From NCBI GenBank assembly GCA_012515725.1, contig JAAYXU010000261.1:1-6306 (forward strand): a stretch of 6,306 bases of DNA, written 5' to 3'. Under the pieces are notes generated by a model, which was given only the letters and a program-made list of their open reading frames with translations, had not been told where the DNA came from and did no database searches. This document shows, one piece after another, positions 1-5,445 of the stretch; positions within the stretch are counted from its first letter, which is position 1, and each line of letters opens with the position of its first letter. Position numbers and translations under genes: made by a program. This DNA comes from Clostridiales bacterium. Lineage in GTDB: Bacteria; Bacillota; Clostridia; Christensenellales; UMGS416.

Positions 1-1
1 A

Positions 2-934
2 AAGGCGGGAGAGAGCTGGGAGATTTCTGATCGCCCCGGCTTTGAGTCGGTGGTGATGGACGGCCCGGCTGCGGGGCTACCGTTTAGCCAGTACATCGCG
101 CGGATGGGCGAGGACTTCTACGGCGGGGAGGCAGCGGAAGGGGGATTTCCGCTACTTATTAAGTTCATAGGCCCGTCTCAATGGCTGTCGGTGCAGGTGC
201 ATCCGGGCGACGACAGCGCGGCTGAGGGGGAAGCGGGCAAGGCCGAGGCCTGGGTGGTGATAGACGCGCCCAAGGATGGCCGCATCATATACGGCGTGCG
301 CGGCGGTCGGGACGCGTTCGAGGCGGCTCTTGCGGGCGGGACGCTGCGCGACGCGCTGGGCTGGCTGCCTGTTAGGGCCGGGGACGTCGTTAATATTCCG
401 GCTGGTACGGTGCACGCGCTGGGTCCGGACGTGACGGTATACGAGATACAGCAGTCGTCGGATACGACATACCGCGTCTACGACTGGGATCGGATAGACG
501 AGGACACCGGCAGGCCCCGTACCCTGCACACGCGGCAGGCACTGCGGGTCATCGACTGGGATGCGGAATTCGTGCGCCGCGCGGGTCTGACACTGCCCGA
601 GGAGGGCGCAGCGCGCACCCTGCTCGTTTGCAGCCGGCACTTCGCGCTGGAGCGTATCGATGCGGACGGTATTTTTGTCGACCGCGGGCCCGGCGGCTTT
701 TCGGTCTGGTCGGTCGCGTCGGGAAGCGGCAGCGTGCGATGCGGCGATCCCGGACGCGGATTCGACGTGAAGGCGGGCGACAGCTTCGTCGTACCGGCCT
801 GCGCGACGGGGCTTCATTTCGAGGGACGGGCCGCGCTGCTCAGGGGACACGCGACTCCGCCCTCCGAGATGCGGCGCTGGCTGCTTCAGCGGGGCGCGGG
901 CGCACAGGATATGAGCGCCATAGACTGGCGATAG
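2..934 (+). CDS. manA: Mannose-6-phosphate isomerase, class I (5'-partial, runs off left edge)
   Basis: Zinc-dependent cytosolic enzyme interconverting mannose 6-phosphate and fructose 6-phosphate, linking mannose use or GDP-mannose supply to glycolysis. The frame is open from base 2 and reads K-A-G-E-S-W-E-I-S before the first possible start (GTG at 50); G-E-S-W-E-I-S is the conserved N-terminal signature of this family, so the true start lies upstream and roughly the first 15-25 residues are missing. Counting from the GTG at 50, the metal ligands are visible as Gln49 and His51 in QVHP, Glu66 in KAEAW, and His122 in IPAGTVHAL. The DTTYRVYDWDR stretch (138-148) carries the active-site Arg142. 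The remaining C-terminal part (about 190-294) is the second cupin-like lobe. Visible length is 310 residues, matching the short Bacillus-type enzymes (about 315-325 aa) rather than the longer E. coli type. Family assignment is firm; which pathway it serves is not shown. Confidence 0.95.
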   Translation, partial: KAGESWEISDRPGFESVVMDGPAAGLPFSQYIARMGEDFYGGEAAEGGFPLLIKFIGPSQWLSVQVHPGDDSAAEGEAGKAEAWVVIDAPKDGRIIYGVRGGRDAFEAALAGGTLRDALGWLPVRAGDVVNIPAGTVHALGPDVTVYEIQQSSDTTYRVYDWDRIDEDTGRPRTLHTRQALRVIDWDAEFVRRAGLTLPEEGAARTLLVCSRHFALERIDADGIFVDRGPGGFSVWSVASGSGSVRCGDPGRGFDVKAGDSFVVPACATGLHFEGRAALLRGHATPPSEMRRWLLQRGAGAQDMSAIDWR

Positions 935-938
935 GAGG
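933..938 (+). promoter_or_regulatory. Ribosome binding site of the nitroreductase gene
   Basis: AGGAGG, a perfect Shine-Dalgarno core, lies 8 nt before the ATG at 947. It overlaps the last two bases of the upstream isomerase stop codon (932-934). This fixes the downstream start and supports co-transcription of the two genes. Confidence 0.9.
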
Positions 939-946
939 AATTTAGA

Positions 947-1516
947 ATGGATATTCGTGAAGCGGCGCGCGCAAGGCGTACCGTCCGCAGGTTTTCGCAG
1001 AAACCCATCGACCGGGCGCTACTCGTGGACTGGGTGGACTGCGCGCGTCTGTCGCCGTCGGCATCCAATCGGCAGCCGCTCCGGTACCGAATCATCGACG
1101 ACCCGGCGCGGGCGGAGCGGATATTTCCGCTGACCCGGTGGGCGGCGCTTCTGGGACCGCAGGGGACGCCGACTCCCGGAGAGCGGCCCACGGCCTATAT
1201 ACTGCTGCTCGCAGACCGGACTGTCGCGCCGGGCGGTTGCGCGCACGACACGGGCGCGGCAGCGCAGACTATACAGCTGCTGGCGACCGGACACGGCGTT
1301 GGCTGCTGCTGGATGGGCGCGATAGACCGGGACGCGATACTGGCGGCGGAGGGACTGGATCCCGAGCGCTACGCGCTCGACACGCTGCTCGCGCTCGGTT
1401 ACGCGGCCGAAGAGCCGGTATTCGAGGACGCGCCTGACGGCGATGTGCGCTATTACCGGGACGAGACCGGGCGGCATCGGGTGCGCAAGCGGACGCTAGG
1501 CGACGTGCTTATTTAG
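947..1516 (+). CDS. Nitroreductase-family FMN protein
   Basis: A 189-residue member of the nitroreductase superfamily, FMN-binding flavoproteins that usually act as dimers and reduce substrates with NAD(P)H. The N-terminal RRTVRRF (10-16) is the family's phosphate-contacting arginine motif. SPSASNRQP (36-44) matches the SPSxxNxQPW flavin-binding loop, with Leu replacing the usual Trp. A helix around 101-114 leads to GVGCCWMGAID (117-127), matching the GxGxxWxG segment. Length is typical of the short anaerobe subfamily with the internal GERPTAYIL strand (78-86). The ATG at 947 has a perfect RBS and the gene follows the isomerase by 12 nt, so it is probably co-transcribed with it. The substrate cannot be read from sequence; a role in mannose metabolism is not implied. 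No terminator is evident after the stop at 1514-1516. Confidence 0.9.
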   Translation: MDIREAARARRTVRRFSQKPIDRALLVDWVDCARLSPSASNRQPLRYRIIDDPARAERIFPLTRWAALLGPQGTPTPGERPTAYILLLADRTVAPGGCAHDTGAAAQTIQLLATGHGVGCCWMGAIDRDAILAAEGLDPERYALDTLLALGYAAEEPVFEDAPDGDVRYYRDETGRHRVRKRTLGDVLI

Positions 1517-1551
1517 TCCGCGCGGCGCGCAAATAAGGGGCGCGGCGGCAC

Positions 1552-1580
1552 TGGACGGCGGTGCTCCTCATTCGTATAAT
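1552..1580 (+). promoter_or_regulatory. Sigma-A-type promoter of the lrp-aminotransferase-rhomboid operon
   Basis: A perfect -10 TATAAT (1575-1580) lies exactly 17 bp after TGGACG (1552-1557), a 4/6 match to TTGACA. The predicted transcription start is near 1587, so the mRNA would begin almost at the Shine-Dalgarno and have a leader of only about 16 nt. This is the only promoter-like match I see in the 86-bp gap 1517-1602, and it argues that the three downstream genes are a unit separate from the isomerase operon, although read-through is possible. Confidence 0.75.
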
Positions 1581-1587
1581 GGCATGC

Positions 1588-1594
1588 AGGGAGG
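1588..1594 (+). promoter_or_regulatory. Ribosome binding site that fixes the Lrp start
   Basis: AGGGAGG lies 8 nt before the ATG at 1603. An in-frame GTG at 1561 would add 14 residues, but it lies inside the promoter, upstream of the predicted transcription start, so the ATG at 1603 is the true start. Confidence 0.85.
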
Positions 1595-1602
1595 CGGATC
1601 CG

Positions 1603-2091
1603 ATGACATATCTGAAGAACGAGATACTGGAGATACTGCTGGAAGATTCCCGCACGACCCCGGCGCAGATGGCTGTGATGCTGGGGGTGAGCGAAAAGGA
1701 GATCGAGTCGGCGGTCAGTGAGCTGGAAAAGGACCGGGTCATCGTCAAGTACAACACGATGATCGACCGGGACAAAACCGACGAGTCGCTGGTGGAGGCG
1801 CTCATCGAGGTGCGTGTGACGCCCCAGCGTGACCGTGGCTTCGACGAGATCGCGCGGCGCATATACCGATTCCCCGAGGTGCGCTCGGTATACCTTATGT
1901 CGGGCGGCTACGATCTCATGGTGCTCACCGAAGGCAAGACACTAAAGCAGGTCGCCTTTTTCGTAGCAGAGAAGCTCTCCACGATCGAGGGCGTCATATC
2001 GACGGCGACCCATTTTGTGCTCAAGAAATACAAGGACGACGGCGTTGTATTCGATGAGGAATCCGATAACCGGCTGGCGGTGACCCCGTGA
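1603..2091 (+). CDS. Lrp/AsnC-family transcriptional regulator
   Basis: A 162-residue regulator with the standard two-domain layout. Residues 4-50 form an AsnC-type winged helix-turn-helix (helices around 5-14, 20-27 and 31-42, with a wing at 45-52). Residues 62-142 form the RAM ligand-binding and oligomerisation domain; SGGYDLMV (100-107) is the characteristic G-x-Y-D segment, and GVISTATHFVLKKYK (130-144) is the final strand. Lrp/AsnC proteins bind DNA as dimers and higher oligomers and usually sense amino acids. The stop overlaps the start of the aminotransferase gene by 4 bp (GTGA), the same pairing as B. subtilis alaR-alaT (yugG-yugH), where the regulator controls the aminotransferase. 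By analogy it probably regulates its own operon in response to an amino acid such as alanine; this is inference. The acidic tail (145-162) after the RAM domain is unremarkable. Confidence 0.93.
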   Translation: MTYLKNEILEILLEDSRTTPAQMAVMLGVSEKEIESAVSELEKDRVIVKYNTMIDRDKTDESLVEALIEVRVTPQRDRGFDEIARRIYRFPEVRSVYLMSGGYDLMVLTEGKTLKQVAFFVAEKLSTIEGVISTATHFVLKKYKDDGVVFDEESDNRLAVTP

Positions 2092-3278
2092 GCGCTGAAA
2101 AATGGGTAAATCCCGTCGTAAAGGCCGTGCCGCCGTCGGGCATCCGGCAGTTTTTCGACATCGTCAACGAAATTGAGGGCGCGGTATCGCTGGGTGTGGG
2201 TGAACCGGACTTCGTGACGCCGTGGCGCATGCGGGAGGCCGCAATCTGGTCGCTGGAGCAGGGCGAGACACACTACACGTCCAACTGGGGAACGCCTGAG
2301 CTGCGCGGCGCGATCGCACAGTATCTCAGGACCCGGTTCGCGCTCGAATACAATCCTGCCCGGGAGATACTCGTGACCATAGGGGCCAGTGAGGGGATCG
2401 ACCTGGCGCTGCGGACGATACTGCGTCCCGGCGACGAGGTGCTCATCCCCGATCCCTCCTATGTCAGCTATGCGCCCTGCGTGATGCTGGCGGGAGGTGT
2501 ACCCGTGGGCGTGCGAACCGGCGCGGACGAGGGGTTCCGTATGGTGCCCCAAGCTGTCCGCGACGCGCTGACCCCCCGGAGCCGGGCGATCATACTGCCC
2601 TATCCCAATAACCCGACCGGCGCGGTGATGGAGCGGGCTGACCTTGCCGCGCTATCTGAAGCCGTGGCAGAGGCGGACCTGGCGGTTATATCCGACGAGA
2701 TCTATGGCGAGCTTACCTACACGGGAGACCGCCACGTATCGATCGCCGAGCTGCCGGGCATGAGGGAGCGGACGATACTGCTGTCGGGATTCTCGAAGTC
2801 CTTTGCGATGACGGGATGGCGATTGGGGTATGCCTGCGGTCCCGATGAGATCATGGCTGCGATGGTCAAAATCCACCAGTACACCGCGCTGTGCGCGCCT
2901 ATCATGGCGCAGCGGGCCGCGCTGGAGGGGCTGCGCTTTGGACTCACGGACGATTTCTCGGAGGTTGCGTCTATGCGGAGGTCATACAATCGCCGCCGCC
3001 GCGTGATCGTGGAGGCCTTCAATAAAATGGGCCTGCCCTGCTTCGAGCCGCTTGGCGCGTTTTATGCGTTCCCGTGTATCCGTCCGACCGGCATGACCAG
3101 CCAGCAGTTCTGCGAAACGCTGCTGCGTGAGCAGAAGCTCGCGCTGGTTCCGGGTACCGCGTTCGGCCCGTCGGGCGAGGGCTTTGTGCGCGCGTCCTAC
3201 GCCTATTCGATGGGCGTCATTCAGGAGGCTATGGCAAGACTGCGGGCATTCCTTGCTGACCACGGGGTCGCGCCGTGA
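2088..3278 (+). CDS. PLP-dependent aminotransferase, class I/II (AlaT/PatA-like)
   Basis: A 396-residue fold-type I aminotransferase of normal family length. Hallmarks in order: SGIRQFFD and SLGVGEPDF near the N-terminus (17-42), substrate-pocket region HYTSNWGTPELR (62-73), PNNPTG (173-178) with the PLP-contacting Asn175, SDEIY (202-206) with Asp203 pairing with the pyridine nitrogen, SGFSKSFAMTGWRLGY (233-248) with the Schiff-base Lys237 and phosphate-binding Arg245, and Arg368 in GFVRASY, which binds the substrate carboxylate. All catalytic residues are present. The closest recognised group is the B. subtilis AlaT (YugH)/PatA type, transferring amino groups between alanine or related amino acids and 2-oxoglutarate; exact substrate is uncertain. 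The GTG start at 2088 overlaps the lrp stop as GTGA, and the upstream Shine-Dalgarno is weak, so translation is probably coupled to lrp. The N-terminal sequence starts where family members start. Confidence 0.93.
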   Translation: MSAEKWVNPVVKAVPPSGIRQFFDIVNEIEGAVSLGVGEPDFVTPWRMREAAIWSLEQGETHYTSNWGTPELRGAIAQYLRTRFALEYNPAREILVTIGASEGIDLALRTILRPGDEVLIPDPSYVSYAPCVMLAGGVPVGVRTGADEGFRMVPQAVRDALTPRSRAIILPYPNNPTGAVMERADLAALSEAVAEADLAVISDEIYGELTYTGDRHVSIAELPGMRERTILLSGFSKSFAMTGWRLGYACGPDEIMAAMVKIHQYTALCAPIMAQRAALEGLRFGLTDDFSEVASMRRSYNRRRRVIVEAFNKMGLPCFEPLGAFYAFPCIRPTGMTSQQFCETLLREQKLALVPGTAFGPSGEGFVRASYAYSMGVIQEAMARLRAFLADHGVAP

Positions 3279-3976
3279 GCGGGAAAAACGCCTGGCAGCC
3301 CTTTCGGGGCTTTTCGATAAATACAAAAAAGCCCGCGGTGACATGGGGATTCATACTCGTATGCGTGGCGGTATATGGTATCGATATCGTCACGTCCTAC
3401 TGGCTGCAGGGAACCTGGTCGCTGGGCGTGCTCTCGTGGTACGGCATGCGCATTAACCCGCTCATCACGGCCGGGCAGTGGTGGCGGCTCATCACGCCCG
3501 TATTTCTACACGGCAGCGTGTCCCATCTTCTTTTCAACTGTCTGGCGCTCTATATATGGGGGCGCTATGTGGAAGCGCTTTACGGCCGCGCGAAGTACGC
3601 CGGAATACTGTTCATGGCGGGTTTTTCGGGCTGCGTGCTGGGCTACGCGTTCTCGGCGAACAATTCGCTGGGGGCGTCGGGCGCGGTATTCGGACTGTTC
3701 GGAGCGATTCTGGCCTTTCGGAAATACGACAAGCGGCTCTTTAACTTCATATTCGGTATGCAGACGCTGCTCTACGTGGGTATCAATCTGGCGATGGGGT
3801 TCTTTCAGCCCTATATAGATATACTGGGCCACGTTGGAGGTCTTGTCGGCGGGTATCTGGCCGGGCGTACGCTGGGTATGCTGATCGAGAAGCGTATGAC
3901 ACCCGGCCGCGCGCTGGCAGGCGTTACGTACGCCGTGCTGAACGCCGCCTGCATCGCGCTGGGTTATTTCCGGTGA
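3275..3976 (+). CDS. Rhomboid-family intramembrane serine protease
   Basis: A 233-residue polytopic membrane protein with about seven predicted membrane segments (roughly 22-42, 75-96, 107-127, 131-149, 154-175, 181-204, 213-231), i.e. a six-TM rhomboid core plus one C-terminal segment. The catalytic dyad is present: Ser135 in GASGAVFG (TM4) and His186 in ILGHVGGLVGG (TM6). The oxyanion and structural motif HGSVSHLLFN (79-88) matches H-x4-H-x3-N of E. coli GlpG, and GQWWRLITPVFLH is the typical L1-loop to TM2 entry. It should therefore be an active protease cleaving membrane-spanning substrates. It resembles the membrane core of B. subtilis GluP (YqgP) but lacks both extra cytosolic domains, including the C-terminal TPRs. 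The GTG start at 3275 overlaps the aminotransferase stop as GTGA and has only a weak GGGG upstream, so coupling is likely. Substrate unknown. The stop lies 2 bp from the convergent lipoprotein stop. Confidence 0.94.
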   Translation: MSGKNAWQPFRGFSINTKKPAVTWGFILVCVAVYGIDIVTSYWLQGTWSLGVLSWYGMRINPLITAGQWWRLITPVFLHGSVSHLLFNCLALYIWGRYVEALYGRAKYAGILFMAGFSGCVLGYAFSANNSLGASGAVFGLFGAILAFRKYDKRLFNFIFGMQTLLYVGINLAMGFFQPYIDILGHVGGLVGGYLAGRTLGMLIEKRMTPGRALAGVTYAVLNAACIALGYFR

Positions 3977-3978
3977 GT

Positions 3979-5157
3979 CTAGTAGAGCTTCTCGAGCGCT
4001 ATCCAGCTCTCATATCCTCCCGGATACGCGGAGCTTTTTTCGACATAAAGCACCGCGCCTACCTTTTCAAAACATAGATAGAATACGTCGCCCGTCTCCC
4101 CGACAGGCTCAGCCCGCAGGAATCCGCCCACCACGGTCAGGTTTACCTGACCCTCGAAGTCATCCCAGACGACACGGCTTGTGATACCGGGCGATATCTG
4201 CAGCATGTGCGAGCTGTCCGCGTCGGACCATATTCCGGCCAGCGGCTCGAGCGTGGCGGGATCGGCGAGCGCCGGATCCTCGCGCACCGCGGCGTACTCG
4301 TGGTCAAGTCCGGTCTCGCCAAGTGTCAGGAAGCCCTCCGCGGGGCTTGCGGTCGTGAGCGACAGATGCGTACCGCGGGCGTTTATTATGACTACATTGT
4401 TCTCAAAGAGCTGGTAGCTGCCGTATACGTTATCGATCGTACAGCCACCCTGTCCGTCGATCGAGATTTTACGGATGCCCGGACCGCCCTCCGCCGGAGG
4501 ATTATCGTACAGTACCAGGTAGTCGCCCCGTATGCGTCCCGAGTCGGCCTGCTTCCACAGGGTGCGGTTGGCCTGTCCTCCGTCGGGGGCATGCTCGAAG
4601 AGCACCTCGAGAGTGCCGTCCGCCGCAAACGCGTACTGCACCCACTGCGCGGCCCCGCTCTGGAACGTCATGCGCATCCTGCCGTCCGCAGCCGTATATG
4701 TGAAACCCGCGTCAGCCTCTTCCAGCCATCCGTAGCGGGTTCCGTCGCCGTCCGCCTCGAAATACAGCGTCAGACGCCCGCCCTCGTCGGTCCACAGTCC
4801 GGCAAGACGCTCCTGCTGGGCGGCGTCCCCGGGATACTTGTCGGGATGCACGTAGCGCGCGTCCTGTCCGCTTTCTGCAGTCAGCGTAAGGAACGCGTCC
4901 TCCACCGAGTAACGGTAGGTTGTCTTCCTGCGCGCCGAGTCGGTGATTTCGAGCGTGCCGGTATCGGTAATTTCCCATTTGGCGGGTTCGTCGTCAAAGA
5001 ATGCGCCGCCGTCCTCCGCGATGACCAGGCGCTCGCTGCCGGTTCCCCCGATGAGATCCCACTGCCCGGCCAGAGCCGGATCGGTAACGCGCGGGGCGCA
5101 TCCCGAATAAAGAGCGACGGTCAGTACGGCAAGCAGCGCCGGTATCAACTTTCTCAC
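3979..5157 (-). CDS. Predicted modular lipoprotein of unknown function
   Basis: A 392-residue exported protein that I do not recognise. The N-terminus has a charged start (RK), a hydrophobic stretch (4-16) and a signal peptidase II site, LYSGC, with Cys20 as the lipidated residue; the tyrosine at -3 is unusual. The mature part holds four tandem modules, starting at 29 (LAGQW), 118 (LAGLW), 209 (IRGDY, diverged) and 306 (LAGIW), spaced 89, 91 and 97 residues. Each is rich in alternating hydrophobic, aromatic and Gly/Asp residues, suggesting small antiparallel beta-sheet or lipocalin-like barrels; this fold is inference. There are no catalytic motifs and no long hydrophobic segment beyond the signal. 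The likely location is the outer face of the cytoplasmic membrane. The start is GTG at 5157, with GGAAGGG 7 nt upstream. The gene is convergent with the rhomboid and divergent from the RpiR-type regulator. No terminator of its own was found. Confidence 0.85.
   Translation of the reverse strand: MRKLIPALLAVLTVALYSGCAPRVTDPALAGQWDLIGGTGSERLVIAEDGGAFFDDEPAKWEITDTGTLEITDSARRKTTYRYSVEDAFLTLTAESGQDARYVHPDKYPGDAAQQERLAGLWTDEGGRLTLYFEADGDGTRYGWLEEADAGFTYTAADGRMRMTFQSGAAQWVQYAFAADGTLEVLFEHAPDGGQANRTLWKQADSGRIRGDYLVLYDNPPAEGGPGIRKISIDGQGGCTIDNVYGSYQLFENNVVIINARGTHLSLTTASPAEGFLTLGETGLDHEYAAVREDPALADPATLEPLAGIWSDADSSHMLQISPGITSRVVWDDFEGQVNLTVVGGFLRAEPVGETGDVFYLCFEKVGAVLYVEKSSAYPGGYESWIALEKLY
4005..4040 (+). 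terminator. Probable intrinsic terminator of the rhomboid operon, inside the convergent gene
   Basis: On the + strand AGCTC (4005-4009) pairs with GAGCT (4031-4035), and within it TATCC (4013-4017) pairs perfectly with GGATA (4022-4026) around a TCCC loop. A small internal loop (TCA versus CGCG) separates the two stems. The outer stem runs directly into six T residues (4035-4040). It begins 28 bp after the rhomboid stop, and the gap between the convergent stop codons is only 2 bp, so this is the natural place for termination. The same bases encode residues 373-384 of the lipoprotein on the other strand. The interrupted stem makes it moderate rather than strong; folding energy was not calculated. 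Confidence 0.6.
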
Positions 5158-5164
5158 AGCTGTT

Positions 5165-5171
5165 CCCTTCC
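5165..5171 (-). promoter_or_regulatory. Ribosome binding site of the lipoprotein gene
   Basis: Read on the - strand this is GGAAGGG, 7 nt before the GTG at 5157. It supports that GTG, which also places a complete signal peptide at the N-terminus. Confidence 0.75.
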
Positions 5172-5189
5172 TGTCTTTGGAATATAGAT

Positions 5190-5198
5190 ATTATAGCA
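5190..5198 (-). promoter_or_regulatory. Extended -10 promoter of the lipoprotein gene
   Basis: On the - strand it reads TGCTATAAT, a perfect -10 with the TGn extension. No acceptable -35 lies 16-18 bp upstream (the 17-bp position reads TACTAT), so it would depend on the extended -10 or on an activator. The predicted start near 5183 gives a leader of about 26 nt that contains the ribosome binding site. Confidence 0.65.
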
Positions 5199-5239
5199 TA
5201 CCCATCCTTTGAATAGTATTCCGGTTTTGTCACGTTCCT

Positions 5240-5357
5240 GTGAACAGAATTGTACGCGAATATTTGGATCGTATGGGAATTCGGTGAAAACCGTGAAAAT
5301 ATGCGAAACAGTGAACCTCCGAACAGTGAAAATACCTCGGCATAAAAATAATTTTCA
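5240..5357. repeat. Cluster of GTGAA-type repeats in the divergent promoter region
   Basis: GTGAA occurs at 5240, 5284, 5293, 5311 and 5326. GTGAAAATA is exactly repeated at 5293-5301 and 5326-5334 (33 bp apart, about three helical turns), and ACAGTGAA at 5308-5315 and 5323-5330. TGAAAAT (5327-5333) is also mirrored by ATTTTCA (5351-5357) as an inverted repeat with a 17-bp spacer. CTGTGAACAG (5238-5247) is a short palindrome, and CGGT-GAAA-ACCG (5282-5293) can form a 4-bp hairpin with a GNRA loop. The cluster lies between two divergent promoters in AT-rich DNA, so it is a candidate operator array, possibly for the adjacent RpiR-type regulator. The binding protein is not known. Confidence 0.5.
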
Positions 5358-5375
5358 TAAATACCGTTTGTTATA

Positions 5376-5404
5376 TTGAAAAACATATTCACTTGTGCTA
5401 TGAT
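5376..5404 (+). promoter_or_regulatory. Sigma-A-type promoter of the RpiR-family gene
   Basis: TTGAAA (5376-5381, 5/6 match) and TATGAT (5399-5404, 5/6 match) are separated by exactly 17 bp, and the -10 is preceded by TGC (5396-5398), an extended -10. The predicted start is near 5411, giving a leader of about 35 nt. The GTGAA repeats and the ATTTTCA half-site at 5351-5357 lie just upstream of the -35. Confidence 0.8.
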
Positions 5405-5432
5405 TGCACAGGCGGGACGCTATACATAGACG

Positions 5433-5439
5433 AAGGGAG
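5433..5439 (+). promoter_or_regulatory. Ribosome binding site that fixes the RpiR-family start
   Basis: AAGGGAG lies 6 nt before the ATG at 5446. An in-frame TTG at 5404 would extend the protein by 14 residues, but it overlaps the -10 box and precedes the predicted transcription start, so 5446 is the start. Confidence 0.85.
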
Positions 5440-5445
5440 AAAACG

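Noticed and set aside
50..58. GTG/ATG at 50-58 as the start of the isomerase
   Set aside because: The same frame continues upstream to base 2 and encodes the conserved GESWEIS signature, so the gene starts outside the window.
1518..1545. CCGCGC / GCGCGG inverted repeat after the nitroreductase gene as a terminator
   Set aside because: The stem is only 6 bp with a 16-nt loop, and no T tract follows; GC-rich sequence easily gives such matches.
3917..3952. GCAGGCG / CGCCTGC inverted repeat and nested GGCGT-TACGT-ACGCC near the rhomboid 3' end as a terminator for the lipoprotein gene
   Set aside because: It lies in coding sequence and neither strand has a T tract after it, so an intrinsic terminator is not supported.
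4207..5187. Long open frame on the + strand opposite the lipoprotein gene (326 codons)
   Set aside because: It is an antisense shadow in GC-rich DNA: no recognisable domain, no good ribosome binding site, and the - strand frame has a signal peptide, modular repeats, promoter and RBS.
5284..5300. TGAAAACCGTGAAA as a CcpA catabolite-responsive element
   Set aside because: The central CG is misplaced by one base relative to the cre consensus and the right half does not match.
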